DNA of 64,000 nucleotides from Lepisosteus oculatus. Its lineage: Eukaryota > Chordata > Actinopteri > Semionotiformes > Lepisosteidae. The notes under the pieces were generated by a model. That model worked only from the letters and a program-made list of their open reading frames with translations, was not told the DNA's origin and did no database searches. Shown here piece after piece: positions 13,533-40,455 of this stretch (the first letter of the stretch is position 1; each line of letters begins with the position of its first letter). Location: contig NC_090706.1 of assembly GCF_040954835.1 (NCBI RefSeq), forward strand, positions 30,389,148-30,453,147. The letters run 5' to 3'. The translations under genes and the position numbers were made by a program.

Positions 13533-13982
13533 TCAGCTAAGGACTAATGGGAATAAATTGTAATGTACATTGCAGGAAATGTGAGAGTAAACTAGGTCTA
13601 TAATTAGAGTGCTCTTTTGTGGCACCCAAAACAGCATCAATGACATCCCGCCACTGCAGATCCAAACGAAACCATCATATGACAGAAGAAGAGAAAGACG
13701 CAAGAAATTAATACATATCAGCAGCAGAACTGTGTTCTGTGGCAGTAAGAGCACCATTCTGTGCCTCAGGACCAGGACTGCCATCCTTACAGATTGTATC
13801 ATAGTAGAGGGCCCTCCGAGTACATCCTCAGGACCCTGATGATGATGCTGACCATCAAAATGTACTGGCTGCCATTTCCAACCTACTGATCTGTATAGTG
13901 GTGATCGATAGAGCTTGAAAAGTAAGAGACAGTCTGCCAGATCCAGGCCCAGTGACATCATACATGTGGTGACATCTGTCAA
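13533..13982 (-). other. Open frame of 149 codons, no recognised domain
   Basis: The minus strand stays open for 450 nt in AT-rich DNA. The peptide is leucine-rich and hydrophobic with no motif I recognise, no flanking splice signals that extend it, and an equally wordy open stretch on the opposite strand. It may be a decayed transposon or chance. I do not call it a gene. Confidence 0.2.
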
Positions 13983-15986
13983 TCACAATCAAAGTCGAAA
14001 GTGAGGTCTATGGAATCGTTTAGCTTGTCCACACATTTGTTGACGTTGGCGTATACATCTTTTTTTCAGCCTGTCCTAGTTCTGTTTTCACTGCCTCCAT
14101 TGCGGGCAGTAAGAATTTTCACCACTTCTTTGCTGAGTGGTGGAATCTCTTCTGAGAGAGCAAACCACTGCACTGTTCTCAGTATGACTTGTATGGCCAA
14201 GTTGAGGGGGACTAAGCAGGCTCTACCAGAACTCGAATTACTGGCTAGATCGCAGGTTCTGGTGTGAGTGTGTGACTGTATGTGCCCTGCGTTAGACAAA
14301 ACTGTGCTGCTCCATCAAATGGGTAAACAGTGCTGGCAGGAGACCTCCATATAGATTTTAATTTAACAATGTATGCCCAGATTCCTGAGATGTTTATACT
14401 GTCTTTGTTACTCACAATAGATTCCAGTATGATATTGAAGGCTCATGTGTTCCAGCAGCATCAGCTAAGTAATAACCGAAACTCCAGAGATTGTGTCATA
14501 AAGCTTAATGGAGAAATGAAGTGAAAATGAGCTGAAATATTTCTCTTAATAGCTAGTTTAAGTTGTTTTAACATAACTTGTCTAATTCAGAAGTGCGTAG
14601 TTCAGAAGCATCTAATTATTTTTATAAAAAGCTGAAAAAAAATGGTACCAAGGGACAGTTAGAGAAAATAGTTGTTTGCTCTGCGTTAACATGTTAAATT
14701 CGAAAACCAGTGGAAAGCTTTAATTCCAGTGCAGTCTGTTCCATTGTCTCCACTCCAAAATCATCTGTCAAGTTGCAATTATTTTTAAACCAACAAACCT
14801 TAAGGATCAGAAATGTTACAGATTCATATCTGATGCAGTCTTGAGAATAATTCGGGGGCAATGGTGTTCCTCTAAGAGGAGATCTCAGGTACAGTACGGA
14901 AATGAGGTAAAATCACTCCAATCTGTTGCTCAACTTAATTGCCCTATATTGTACATATGCTTGAGCAATGCGTCTTACAATCAGGTGAGCTTCACAACAG
15001 ACATCTATGGTTAATCATGAACTTTTAAAAACCTGAACTGACTCAGAGTGTTATGGCATTCTAAGGCTCTGTGGCACCCCTGCATTCAAAGTAACAGCAG
15101 TGGTGATGGAATACACATCCATCCATGGATCAGATTGCATGTTTCTTATGAGTCATTCCCAGGAAGGAGCCAGCTTTCGAAAGTCCCCTGAATACATAGG
15201 ACCTTCTAGCCAACTGCAGACTGAAATGGGAGAAAATGAGCCTGAGAAAATAAGTCATCATCATTAATGAAAGCTTTTCTGGAGTTTTCTAAAGATTTAA
15301 ACAAAAGTTCTGGTGTTCTTAGGTTCAAAAAAAGTTTGTGGTTTAAATTATATCTCCGTTTTAAAACTGAAATTTGACTGGAAAAAAATGACAAACTATC
15401 CAGATACTAAAATATACTTTTATCTAAGATTTTTTGCTCTGTTTGTTATGGTGTTTTCCATTATCAATGGGCCGCTACCCTGACGTTATATGGCATTGAT
15501 TTTGCCTGAATATAAAACAAAGAGTTGCAGGCATGTCTTTTTCCCTGTCAGCCACGAAACATGGTCTTCAGCATACCCTAAGAAGCTAATCCTTTGTACC
15601 CCTCATATTCATTATTGTTTCCATTGCTTGTCTCCTTTTCACACAACACCAGACAGTGTGTACAGTGCAGATTGATTTTTTGTTGCTGTTTGTTCTCGCT
15701 CTCACGTTTGAGACGTTTACCAACTATCTAAGAATAAATAGAATTCAGGGAGGCAAAAAAACAAAAGACATGTTGCAGTGCACTGGCAAAGCACTGCGTA
15801 ATGGAGATGACATCTCCTTTGGGTCCAATTCAACCTTGAAGAATCTTGGAATCATCTATTAAATGATTTAAAAACAACCATGAGTCAAAATGAGCATTTG
15901 ACTTGAGCACAGGCTGTATACAGTATACATGTTCCCTATCAGAAAGTGTATCTGAAGATACGGTAATTGGTACCTTAGTTTAATGC

Positions 15987-16165
15987 CTGCAAAGGAACAA
16001 ATAAACGTTTTTCCTTGCTGAAAAGAGAAGAAAATAAACAATATTTCAGGGGAAAAAACCTGAAGAAGGCTCCACAGCCGAAACGTTGTTTTTCTTCTGT
16101 TCTGAGCATGTTCCTTTGCAGCCTACGCATGTGGACGCAGCTCCCTACTTGAACTACTTTAGTTT
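15987..16165. mobile_element. Palindromic repeat family C, copy 2
   Basis: The left arm GCAAAGGAACAAATAAACG, then CTTGCTGAAAAGAGAAG, is mirrored by the right arm CTTCTGTTCTGAGCATG, TTCCTTTGCAGCC. The centre holds CTGAAGAAGGCTCCACAGCC followed by GAAACG. Confidence 0.78.
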
Positions 16166-16535
16166 AATGACATCAACCATTAGCCACTGACCGAGCTTAA
16201 GAGGGCAGGACAGACATTGCAGCAACTGATTTTGAAGTTATATATTGTAGACTTTCACAATATTGTCGCATGTTTAAAATCACATTCCGGATATTGCTGT
16301 TCTTGGGGATCCGGACATTTTTGTATTTCCTCTCTCCGTTGATAATGGCAGCTTGTTGTGTCCAAGGATTGCTTCCAGATCAGACCACTCATGGAATTCT
16401 ATTCATTACACCTGCTTTTCATCCTTGCAAATCTGTGTGCAAGGTAGATGCTTTATGTGGTTTGCAGATACATTTCATTAAGCACCCCAGTCCTTCAGCT
16501 TACACACTTTTAATTACATTAGATCCTTTTGCATG

Positions 16536-16806
16536 TGGTGGCTCTGTGACTAATGCTCTGCGCTTGTAGATGGAAGGCTGCCTGTTCATATCCCGCAGCC
16601 GGCAGAGGAATCCTACTCCGTTGGGCCCCTGAGCAAGGCCCTTAACCCCAACTGCTCCAGGGGTGCCGTATAAATGGCTGACCCTGCGCTCTGACCCCCA
16701 GCTTCTCTCCCTGTCTGTGTGTCTCATGGAGAGCAAGTTGGGGTCTGCGAAAAGACAAATTCCTAACACAAGAAATTGTGTATGGCCAATAAAGATCTTA
16801 TCTTAT
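16536..16806 (+). mobile_element. tRNA-derived SINE, family A, copy 1
   Basis: This is about 270 nt with a tRNA-like head (degraded B box near GTTCATATCCC), a GCAGAGGAATCCTACT body and an AAGAAATTGT...AATAAAGATCTTATCTTA tail. The tail resembles L2-type LINE ends, suggesting how it was mobilised. Three further copies occur in the window. Confidence 0.85.
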
Positions 16807-17039
16807 TCGAGCCTTTTGTGAAAAAGGTCCTAAGGGAGAAATAGCTGGTTTCAAAAATGAAACGGATAACATCCTCCCAAGGAGAGCTGTCATTCAAGAC
16901 CATTTCTATTTTCTTGGGGGGGGGGTTCCCCAATTTTGAACACCACGCCATCACCTGAAAACAATGATATTGATAAAAATCACAAATAATTTAAGGATGA
17001 CAGATCTTAAATAAGAATTTAAATTGATATCTAAGCCAA

Positions 17040-17352
17040 CTTGCAGTGGTTAGCATTGCTGCCTCGTAGCACTGGAGCGCTGGGTTCGATTCCTGGGGTG
17101 CTGTCTGCATGGAGTTTGTAGGTTCCCCCTGTGCTCATGATCCTCCAGGTGATCCCACAGACCAAAGACATGCTGGTAGGTTAATTTGCTTCTGGGAAAA
17201 TTGGTCCTGGTGTGTGAATATGTGAGAGTGTGTATGTTCCCTACGATGGACTGGCCGTCATGCAGGGTGCTCCCTCTGCTTGCTGGGATAGGCTTAGGCT
17301 CCCCCGCAATCCAGTATTAGATAAAGGGGATAGAAAATAAATAGATGGATAT
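17040..17352 (+). repeat. Interspersed repeat family B, copy (full length)
   Basis: This is about 310 nt. A tRNA-like head (GGTTAGCATTGCTGCCTCG, then GGTTCGATTCC) is followed by a CTGTCTGCATGGAGTTTG body, AAAGACATGCTGGTAGGTTA, and a GATAAAGGGGATAGAAAATA end with a short A-rich tail. This head-body-tail arrangement is widespread in ray-finned fish genomes. Confidence 0.85.
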
Positions 17353-18810
17353 AAGTCAACCTTAATTCTGTTTTCCAACCAGGACTTGTATATAAGCAAG
17401 TGCCACAACATGAGGTTTCATGCTATCCCAAGTTATCATGGGAGAGTTGTGTTTATCAAAAATTACCCAAAATTAGATATGAATAAATATGGTCATCTTT
17501 CAAGTATATCAGCTGTACAGATCAAGGGAACTGAAGTGACTAACAATTTTGGTGTACTTAAGGTATCATCAATCAAAGATGTAAACTCATCTTCTATTTT
17601 ATGATGTACTTACATCATATCTAGGTTTCCTGTGCTTTGCTTCTGTCATATTGATTGCAAAGTCAGTGGAAAGAAGACAGATCTTCAGCACATTAGTGAG
17701 AGAACATTTCCATCTGCTGGAAGCCCTTTGTACTACAGATGTTGAGCTGGTCTACAATCCTTTGGTTTTTGCTTTGGATAGAAGAATCTCAACGTACCGC
17801 TAATACTGTGAAATTAATTAATAATTATTTTTTATGGAAAATGAGACATAGTGAAACATGAACTGTGTCATGCCCCAGAACCAAGGAAACTGAGAATGGA
17901 GAACAATACAGGTACAGATAATTTAGAATACCCATATGTACTTTTGGGATGAGATGGTTTCAATTTATTATCTAATGCTTTTTAAGTCTTTAATGATATT
18001 ACTCTCAACAGGTCTGCTGCTATCACTTATCCTACTCAGAAAATTGTATGTGTGCTTTTTATTTTAGATTCAGGCAGGAGACTGTGAGCTCACCATTTCT
18101 TATCTTTTTGATTTACTGCAATGAACTAGCTTGATATCTAGGGTGCAGTCTGTCTTTGAACCCTGTGCTTGCTAGATAATCTGTTGGCTTCCGTGACCTC
18201 TGTGACAATGGAAGGATGTTATTGTTGTGCATCTCGGATGAAATATCAAGAAAGTGTTGACATACCACTGATACGGCTTTAACAAGAAAAAAACATTAAT
18301 TTGACATTCAAGTAGGTGTACAAGGCAGGATTCCGTGGATTAGTCTTGTTATAGATTTTGTCCTTGAGGGGGTGGGAGCATAGATGAAGACGGTGTCAAT
18401 GCATTATCATTGTGTATATCCTGAACCCCTCCTCTTGTGCTGTTTGCCTGATTTGTCGACACCTCCACACTTCTGGCATGCTGTTTTCAGCAGGAATTTA
18501 ACTACAGCCCTGGGATTTGCCTGCTACAAGAGATAGGTTTAAAACCACTTGGCCTCGTTTATTTTGGAAACAGTAGCATCTGCTGCATATTAGAAACAAC
18601 GTATTTTTTGTATTTTTTCATCTTTCAGCTACCGGACGCATCTTGGTTCCACCGTGTGACTGAACGTTTTACACGGCTTGAACTTTGTTTTTCAAAATGT
18701 TTATCCAGTGTCCAGAATTTAAGGAAAATAAATGATTTCATTCATTCGTTTGGTTGGACATCTCAGCTTGATATCCTGATATTCTGAAGCTTGGTAACAA
18801 AGCCATGGAC

Positions 18811-19070
18811 TGGTGGCTCTGTGGCTCAGGCTCTGCGCCTGTGGCTGGAAGGTTGCCAGTTCAAATCCCACAGCTGGCAGAGGAATCCTACTCTGTTGTG
18901 CCCCTGAGCCCCAGCTGCTCCAGGTGTGCTGTACAATGGCTAACCCTGCATTCTGACCCCAAGCTTCTCTCCCTGCCTGTGTCTCATGGAGAGCAAGCTG
19001 GGGTATGCGAAAAAGATGAATTCCCACTGCAAGAAATTGTATGTGGCTAATAAAGTGATCTTATCTTACA
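18811..19070 (+). mobile_element. tRNA-derived SINE, family A, copy 2
   Basis: This is a full-length copy of about 260 nt. The B box GTTCAAATCCC is intact at 18,859-18,869, and the tail is AATAAAGTGATCTTATCTTA. A short deletion removes part of the central CCCTGAGCAAGGCCCTTAAC segment. Confidence 0.88.
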
Positions 19071-19714
19071 GGGTATTTTTTGCTCTAAATGTTGCTGTCC
19101 TCAGGCCAGAAGGCAGGTAAACATGTAGGCAAATGCAGATGATCAAAGAGAAGTCCTAATACTTTATTCAGGTTAATCAACTTCACTATAAATCATTGAC
19201 TGCCATGTTTAACAATAAATATTCAACAGTGACTGTGCCATTTCCTAGCAAGATCTTTAAACTAGGCTCCATAGGAACAGACCACAACATACAGTAAATA
19301 CAGGAACAGACGTGCATGTGAAAACAGGGAAGCAAGAAGGTAGAAGAGGTAAGAAGGAACATCACCCATCATCCTTCTTTTGCTTTTTCATCCACAGCTT
19401 GTATTGTGAGAGAAATTATACTTAAATTTATACTTGAAACCAGATTCTGTTCGGGTAATCTGAATGCTGAGTTCCGCACATTGAGCTTTATAAAAGAGAG
19501 CTTTGTCTTTTTTTATTTGGAAATTCCAATTTCCTTCATTGTGGAATTTGTATGCTAAAGACGTCTCTCACATTTCAGGAGGCCTTTGTGGAATTAGGAA
19601 ATTGGTTCCAAATTTTTTATGAGGTATCTGTTAAGAGCTGGAGAACTAGTCCAGGTTAGGACACATTTTGTTTATTAGAGCACAGGTTCTCTCTTTATGG
19701 CCTGTTAAAGTTTT

Positions 19715-19856
19715 AAAGTAGTTCAGGTGAGTAGCCGTGTCAGCATGCGTAGTCTGCAAAGGAACAATTAATAGGTTTATACCATGCTGAAAAGAGACAA
19801 CACAATGTTTTCGGCTGTGATGTCTTCTTCAGGTGCCTCAGGTTACTTGTTCCTCT
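19715..19856. mobile_element. Palindromic repeat family C, copy 3
   Basis: It starts AAAGTAGTTCAGGTGAGTAG and includes CAGCATGCGTAGTCTGCAAA, TACCATGCTGAAAAGAGAC and TTTTCGGCTGTGATGTCTTC. The right arm is mostly deleted down to a GGTTACTTGTTCC remnant. Confidence 0.75.
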
Positions 19857-21637
19857 GTTAAAGTTTTGTTGTCTTCAGATACTCAGGAAAGAATTCAGGC
19901 TTCAGAATCTCACTGAATTGTGTATACAGTATCTGTGCATGGTGTATGTTGTGTGTTTATATGGGTGTATAATTTATTGTAGTTTTATACATGGATTTAG
20001 AAGTTTGAACATAACTCTTGATGTTCCCTTACTTCAGGGGATGAAAATTATTCACCTTTATTATTTGCTTACATAGCAAGCTGGTGTAGTTATCTCTATT
20101 AGGAATTTTAACAGACCCCAATAATCCTGTAATAGAATCCTGTAAGATACAGGATGTCAGTGTTCTGAGTTCCATCTATGTCATATATATTGATTTTGAT
20201 AGTATTCTACAGTACCTGCTGCTAACATTTTTAGGGTATAAAGTACCTTAACAAGTCATGTATTGGACTTATGTTGCAATCACCTGAGCTGTTTAGTACT
20301 TCACCATTTAAATTTGTTCAACTTTATATTATAGAATAACTCAAGACATGAGGAAATCATTTCACAGGCTTGTCTACTGTAGAGTGCAGTGGAGTTTAGT
20401 TTTAATGATGACACTTGATGCAGGAATGGAGTCTCTTAAGAAAATTTTGTATGATTGAACAATAGATGTTATACAGTGCTTTGCAAAAAAAGAAGATTCA
20501 CCCCCATGATGTCCTACTTTGTTGAACTAAATTATGCATACACCTTTCTTTTAAAGTGAATGTTTTGAATAATTCAAATGCTGAAACTGAACTCTGAAAG
20601 TGGTGTTAAAAATAATTTAGCTGCTTTTGCAATTCCGTCACTGGTATGTAGGTTACTTCAGCTGAAAAGATTAGACGATACGGTATTTACCAGTAAAATA
20701 TGTCTATATCCCCTGTAGGCAAAAGAGAAACTGACTTCTGCACAAAAATACGGAGCTGCAGTGTAGTCGCAGATTAACTTTCATAGCCTTAGGGTGGCCT
20801 GGGGTCCAGTCAATGTGATTCTGGAATTCATTATTGAAAAACATGTTGGACACTCCATCACGCACGTGTGACTAGAGTATCACTGTGCATTTTGACATTT
20901 GACAGGTTACACAATTTCTGCTGTTCCATGGGAATGTTTTCAGGCATGCATAATTATGGTAAAATACAGGTATTGTTGAGTGCAGTCTGTCCTTGTTTTT
21001 GTAGAGGTGTGTTTGTACTTAAAATCTCCTTTTGTGCCATCAGCAGTAGATGTGAAATGATGTTGGGAATGTGTTTTCTATACATCTGGCTTTATTAATC
21101 CCAGGAGGCCAATATGTGAAGTAGTGCTGGCTGAATCATCATTTGGCACCGTCTGGCATCGTTAGAATATAGGATTCCCAAAACAATAACTACACATTTT
21201 AACTAATTACCAGCTTGATTGATGATCTAAACTGGTGGCTAAATGCTTTTGAAGTGGGGGCAGACAGTATACACTTCTGAACAGCTGTCACAACTACTGT
21301 AATCAAAATAAAATATTAAACTATCTGGAAAAAATGCTGCTGATCTCTCTTAAGTGTATTTCTACAGTCTCTGTTCCTTTACTTTTGTAAGTTCCTTTAT
21401 GATTGCTTATATTTTCTGTAAAACACTATAAACTCGCGCAAGGTCCGGAAGATGAACAGTTATAATCCTTGCTTGAACAGTCAAGTTCTGCCTCCATATT
21501 TCACATATTGTTATTAATAATAGAAATATTGAAATAAATACTTGTTGCAAGATAAAGATGGTAAAAATTTCAGATATTTATGTCAAGTAAATTCCGAAGT
21601 TTTTGGAAAAAGAAAACAAAACTGAATTATAAACAGC

Positions 21638-24600
21638 TTTATTATATATCATAACTAAATATTTGCAAGTCATTGTAAAACATGTTTGTGTGCAGACGTA
21701 TGTATTCCATTACAAACAAGATTTCTTCAACAGTTAGAAATATACATCTTCAGCTGACATAAAGTGAAACCAATAAATTCACTTCAACACCAAAATTTTA
21801 ATTTAAAATGTCTTATTTAGTTTCGACACACTGATATTAACAATGTGAACTATAAAGAATAACATAATACTCTAAACAGAAAAGCACTAATTGTTTCTAA
21901 TTTTTACTGTACTGGATTTGGATATGTGAAATTGGTCCAGAACACCCACTGATGCTTAAGGATGCTATACACCAAATAATGTGAAAATATTTGCAAATGC
22001 ATATCCAAAAGAAAGAAATCCCTGAACATTAATAGACATGCAAAGCATAGTTGCAGTGCAAAAATGTTGGCATTCATAAAACAAAAAAGGCATATTGTAG
22101 GTTTCAATCTGTCAGGATCGAACTAATCAGCTTTGGCCACAACCAGTAAAAAAATGAATTCTCAATTTTAAAATGTTTAAAGTGCAATGGAAACACAATG
22201 CCTACTTTTCCAAAAACTATAAAATACATACCACGTCTGAAACCAATAATACTTTTAAAGACATCCTCCCCTTCTGTAGTAATAGTACCAAGCTGATTAG
22301 TCTAACAGATTAAATACCCTTCAAAAGTTTCCCTTTTGGCTGAATAGCTTCCTCAAGATGTTCCAAATAATCTAAGTTTAATTTTCTAGATAATGTAAAA
22401 AGCCTAGTGGTGTAATTGTTTTGTTCTTTATACAATACTGTATATTTAACTATTATATTAGTCAATCATAGCATAAGAATAAAAACTTAAGCATTTCAAA
22501 TCCTAGCAATTTCACCAGTTTCTAAGTCCACACTAGAATGTATTGTAAATCTGTATAAATAATCATATATGGTTTTATTACTTATTCTAGTAAACATGCA
22601 AATAAAATAGCATAAAGTGTCATTTGTTATTTTTTTATGGCTCCAAATATCAACTGGGATATAAAATGTTTATTGATTAGCCCAGCCTTGATAATCAATG
22701 CCTTACTACAACTATGTGAAGTAGAATTTTTCCAATAGGTCTCAATTTTCTACAAAAGCATTATATGAGACTTACAGGTGGATCCTTCAACTTTAACAAA
22801 GCCAGGAAGGTCCACCACAATTCTGTTTACATAGTTATTCTATGAGGGTGCACAGTGGTCTTAGCAGTAAAGTGTTTTTAACTATGCCAAAAATAACACA
22901 AATGTGTAGTAGCAAATGGGTTACAAAAGGGAGAAGTAACAACCCAAATTAATCCTTATAAAAATGACTTATACATATATCAAAAGGTGTGACATTGTAC
23001 ATGTTCTGTAAGTGGGTGAGAAATTACATTTTGCAGAGATTTTAATAGCAATGTTGTTTTGAGGTGCTTCTAGCAAAGTTGACAATCATGTTACTTTGAG
23101 TAAAGTATCTGAAATTTTAGTCCAGCATTACATTGTAGGGTTAGCAGGAATAAAACCAAAAAATGATCCTCTGTCGTTTTAAACAGAAAAACAATGTGTA
23201 CAACCTTTAAGATTAATTTTCTGCAAGAAAGCACTACATTTCTCAAACTACAAATTCTCAAATTTTCAGTTTTCATTTTGCGGACTATGAAATATAACTG
23301 TACATGACTAAATAGCTCTAACAGAACTTACACATAAGAGAGCACAGTAAACATTTCTCATTCCACTGTCTGCTATAGTAGTCTGCTGCAGTCAGTAGGC
23401 TGTATCTGATGTTTCAGTCCTTTCCTTGGCATGTAATGAAATCTTAATTTCAAGTGCTTTAGTCTAATTTGCAATTGTGTTCTGCATTGAGTTTAACCCT
23501 TATCTTTTTTTGTGGAATTTTACATGCCATGTTCTAGAATAGAAAAAAATATATTTTTTAGAATTTGTATGCCAATGAACTACTAACAGATACAAAGTCT
23601 TTGTACATGTGTACAAACCTCGACAAATGCTTATTGAATATGTGCACTTCCGAATTGATGGTGAATTTTAAATGTCAAAATACAAAATGCTAGAATAATA
23701 TAAAAATACTTTTTTTCCAGTTCGTGGTGTCAATATGTTGAATATTGTACATGGGTCACATTTCACTTCCATAAGTACCAAAAACATACAGTAATAAAAT
23801 ACTAGGTCTTTGAATCTTAAAGTGTACCAGAAAATAAGACTTGAAACTCTCAGGCACCAAACTTGTGAAAAGGCTAAACTCAGAGTTTCCTTGAAATACT
23901 GAGTTAATGAAAAAAATCTATTTACTTAACATGTTCTTTGGATTCATGTGCTTATGTACCTTGTGTTGTAAGCCACAGGTTTAGCTTAAAACTAAAATGG
24001 TTACAACTTCATGACATGATTTAGTGTTACTGAAATATGTTTTTTTCTATGATAACTAATAATTTGCTGAAATTTTAGCAAATTATTTAAAAGTAAAATA
24101 ACAAAAACAAAAAAATACGGTGACAAAACAATCTGATCTTTTCTGGTATTCTTTAAGAGGAATTAAACTAACTTTCTGTGCAACCAAACGTTTTTTTTTA
24201 GTTACTCAAAAGTCAAAGTGCTGTGCCACACTTCACAACTTTATGCAGCAGTGGGAGATCTCTCTTCCTAACTAGTCAATAATTGATCATTAACGTCTTG
24301 TGTATGTTTTGTTTCCCAGCACTAAATAAATGTTTGTGTGAAAACATCTTGCGTTTACAGATGTTAATGGACATCAAAATAAAGGCCTTAGGAGTGCTGT
24401 TGAAATAGGCAAAACTCCACAAGTGAGATGCTATGAGCTGAATGATCTCCCAGCGCTATCTACTGAAAGGAGACGCCTGTGACACATGTAGTGATGATGA
24501 GGTCAATAAGATTACGCACAAATGCTTAAAAGCTTATCAAAACTAAGATTATTCCAAGTAAGGCAGTGTTCCTGGCGTTCGTGTGACGTTAACTTCACGC

Positions 24601-24641
24601 CAGGAGAGAGCCAGAGTAATCCAGCCTGACATTCCCTTGTT
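21638..24641 (-). other. Probable LONRF 3' UTR with candidate polyadenylation signals
   Basis: About 3 kb downstream of the LONRF stop is AT-rich, has no recognised SINE or MITE copies and no open coding sequence. On the minus strand, AATAAA hexamers occur near 22,668 and 22,571 and finally at 21,643-21,638, beyond which the sequence resembles ordinary intergenic DNA. I infer a long 3' UTR with alternative ends. The exact end cannot be set without transcript data. Confidence 0.35.
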
Positions 24642-38042
<13,401 letters not shown>

Positions 38043-38657
38043 TTTCGTCAATAAACTTTGTCAGGTTGGTTTCACTTTTAAGAGATGTCGTTGTAAGAGT
38101 CGGGAATACGCCTTTTTTAAAAGGGCAAAGAGAAAAGTTAATTGCGTGTAGTCCCAGATTGCATTCAAATGTATACTTTAAACGTACCCTAAGCACCAGT
38201 CTAGCGAGGTTTATCTGCACTTTGAGGTACTGTAGTAGTAGCCTAGATATCCTTTTAATCTGACAGCAGCGATCTCTTAGCAGCCAAGACATTAACGAAC
38301 TGTCCGTCCATCCTGGTTTCCCCAGAGTAAGAAATCCTTTCAGTGTTGCCCTTCGGATTATGATCGCCGGTCCTTGATCATTTATCCGAAATTTCGGTCA
38401 AGCGCATTGAAGAAAAGTATGTTGTATCCTCTCCTCTTCCATTGATAACCACAAAGAGAAAATTCACCTCTTCGTTACGGAGCTACTGTACTTCTTTTGT
38501 GTGTGTTAAAACGGAGCACCACAGAGAAACCACAGAGCCGAGAAAGACATTTCCTACACTTTTGCGTTATTAAATTTCCAGTGTACCTTGCTAGGCTTCA
38601 CCTGAGCATCACAAACAGTATCACAAGGATAGACTACTGTATGCATACCCCATGGGA

Positions 38658-38704
38658 TTATATAAATAGAGACCATGTGATTCGTAAGAGGCTGTGCCGA
38701 TTGG
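38658..38704 (-). promoter_or_regulatory. Candidate LONRF core promoter: CCAAT box plus TATA-like element
   Basis: On the minus strand a CCAAT box (AGCCAATCGG, 38,704-38,700) is followed about 35 nt later by TATTTATATAA (38,668-38,658). This is a sensible CCAAT-TATA order for transcription toward LONRF and would give a 5' UTR of roughly 580 nt. The same A/T box also reads TATATAAATAG on the plus strand, so its direction is not proven. Confidence 0.35.
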
Positions 38705-40084
38705 CTTGAAACAGCCGGTCCCACCCTGTTGTGAAACAGTCTCCCAACGTGTTTCATAATCCAATATCAAAGGCGGAATCGGTGAAAATGTTTCTTTCAT
38801 GGGATATTTAAATTATAATGTTGAAGTGTCTGTGCAGTTTTGTTGAACGATTTTTATCCGTAGGCTAACTGAAGAAAGCGGTCTAATTTATAATATAATA
38901 TTATTACTTACGATATTATTCACAAGCGGTGCTTGTGAAATACCCCAGTAACCTAGTTAATTTAATTGTTAAAACGTCATTCTAAGAATGTTCGTATTTT
39001 AAATCTACGGTTAAAAATCTCAAATGAAGGAGACACCCGCATAGAAAACGTTTATTGCTACCAAAAGAAAAACATTTTAAGGAGATTGCAACTGTGTACC
39101 AATGGGAAACTCCTAAAATCTCTTCGTTGTTGAAACAAGCTGTTGACTTGTAGGTTAATTTGTAACTGATTAAATTTTACTGAAATACATGTTTATAAAC
39201 CGAGTTCTTAGACGTATATATGTATAAATTATAAACATTGAAGTACACAAAACATACCTCTTTTTTGCCTTAGTCCTTGCTTTGGTCTAATTATGGAGTG
39301 TCGTATTAAGTAAAGCTTTGCACAATGATTGTTATTACTAAACATATACCTTGACTTATCCATCACCAAGAGTCGTGTTTACAAAGCAATAATTTACTCC
39401 TCAAGTACTTCGTGTTGCTGAAAGTATGCATTAATTTACTCCTTACTTTTCCTCCCAAGATACAGTATGCAGTGATTGCAGATTTAGAAAATGAGGAACT
39501 GGAAACAGTCATAAATATGGGCCTTTGGCTCAGCCAAGCCAAAAACAATAAAGTGTAATAAACTGAACAGAAAACCAATAACAAAAAAATAAATGTATAA
39601 AGTGTTGTATACAAAATACAATACAGTATATAAAGGAGCAAAATGTACAGTAACATGGTAATCTATACAAAACACTATCTGTGTCAAGATCCTAATGCTT
39701 ACGTAATGTTATATCATTAAATTAACTTTTATTGGCAGAGGTATTTCCTATGTCTTAATAGTACTTAACATAACGTACTTTAATTGTTTACATGTAAAGA
39801 TCTTTGTAGTTGTGTAGAAGTGGGTGGTTTTTGCCCCAGCCAAGTATTTAATCACATGCTGATTTTAGTTTCCAGCCTGCGACCTTTTTTAATTTGCTTT
39901 CACCTCTTAAAATCACATTTTAAATCGAGAAGCTGAATGAGGTTTAGAATTGACAAATTGAGAGTCTGCAGTTCTGCGTGCCAAAATGGTCAGAAATTAT
40001 GTACTTTAACACTTTCAGGGTATTTTTGAAACCAAGAAGACTAAACCAGAAAGCAGGTCGGTTACAGATGCCAATTAGTACTGG

Positions 40085-40455
40085 TGAATAAGGGCCCATA
40101 TGGCACAGAAGCATTGCTGTGGCCCTGGGTTCAATTCAAGACTTGGGGTGCTGTCTGCAAGGAGTTTGTATGGTGTCCCCATGTTGATGTGGGTTTCCTC
40201 CAGGTGATCCAGTTTCTTCCCACTGTCCAGAGATATGCTGGCAGGTGAATAGGCTTCTGGGAGAATTGGCCCTGGTGTGAGTGAGATCATGTTAGTTTGT
40301 CTATGTGCACACTACAGTGGACTGGAGCCCGTTATTGGCATTACCTGTTACAGTGGACTGGCATCCCATTGACTTGTGCCTGTTACGTGCTTGGATAGGT
40401 TTTAACTCCCATGCAACCCTATAATGGATAAAGCCTTTAGAAAATGGATGAATAA
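40085..40455 (+). repeat. Interspersed repeat family B, copy
   Basis: It has the same body order as the full copy (GGTTCAATTCAAGACTTGGG, CTGTCTGCAAGGAGTTTG, TATGCTGGCAGG, GGATAAAGCCTTTAGAAAAT). About 60 nt carrying the GTGGACTGG segment is internally duplicated. Confidence 0.82.

Larger units (their letters stand above)
1..21637. other. Gene-poor intergenic region
   Basis: Apart from the LINE fossils, SINEs, family B and C repeats, microsatellites, the CTCF motif and the unassigned open frame listed separately, I see no exon with a recognisable product on either strand. The stretches 1-2,390, 5,240-7,580, 8,965-11,729, 11,750-13,530, 14,300-15,985, 17,353-18,810 and 19,857-21,637 hold nothing I can name. 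Two somewhat less AT-rich blocks (3,930-4,110 and 10,200-10,400) look less random and could be conserved non-coding DNA. Confidence 0.6.

Noticed and set aside
18719-19027. 102-codon minus-strand frame
   Set aside because: It is the reverse of a tRNA-derived SINE, as are the frames at 16,500-16,769 and 25,216-25,446.
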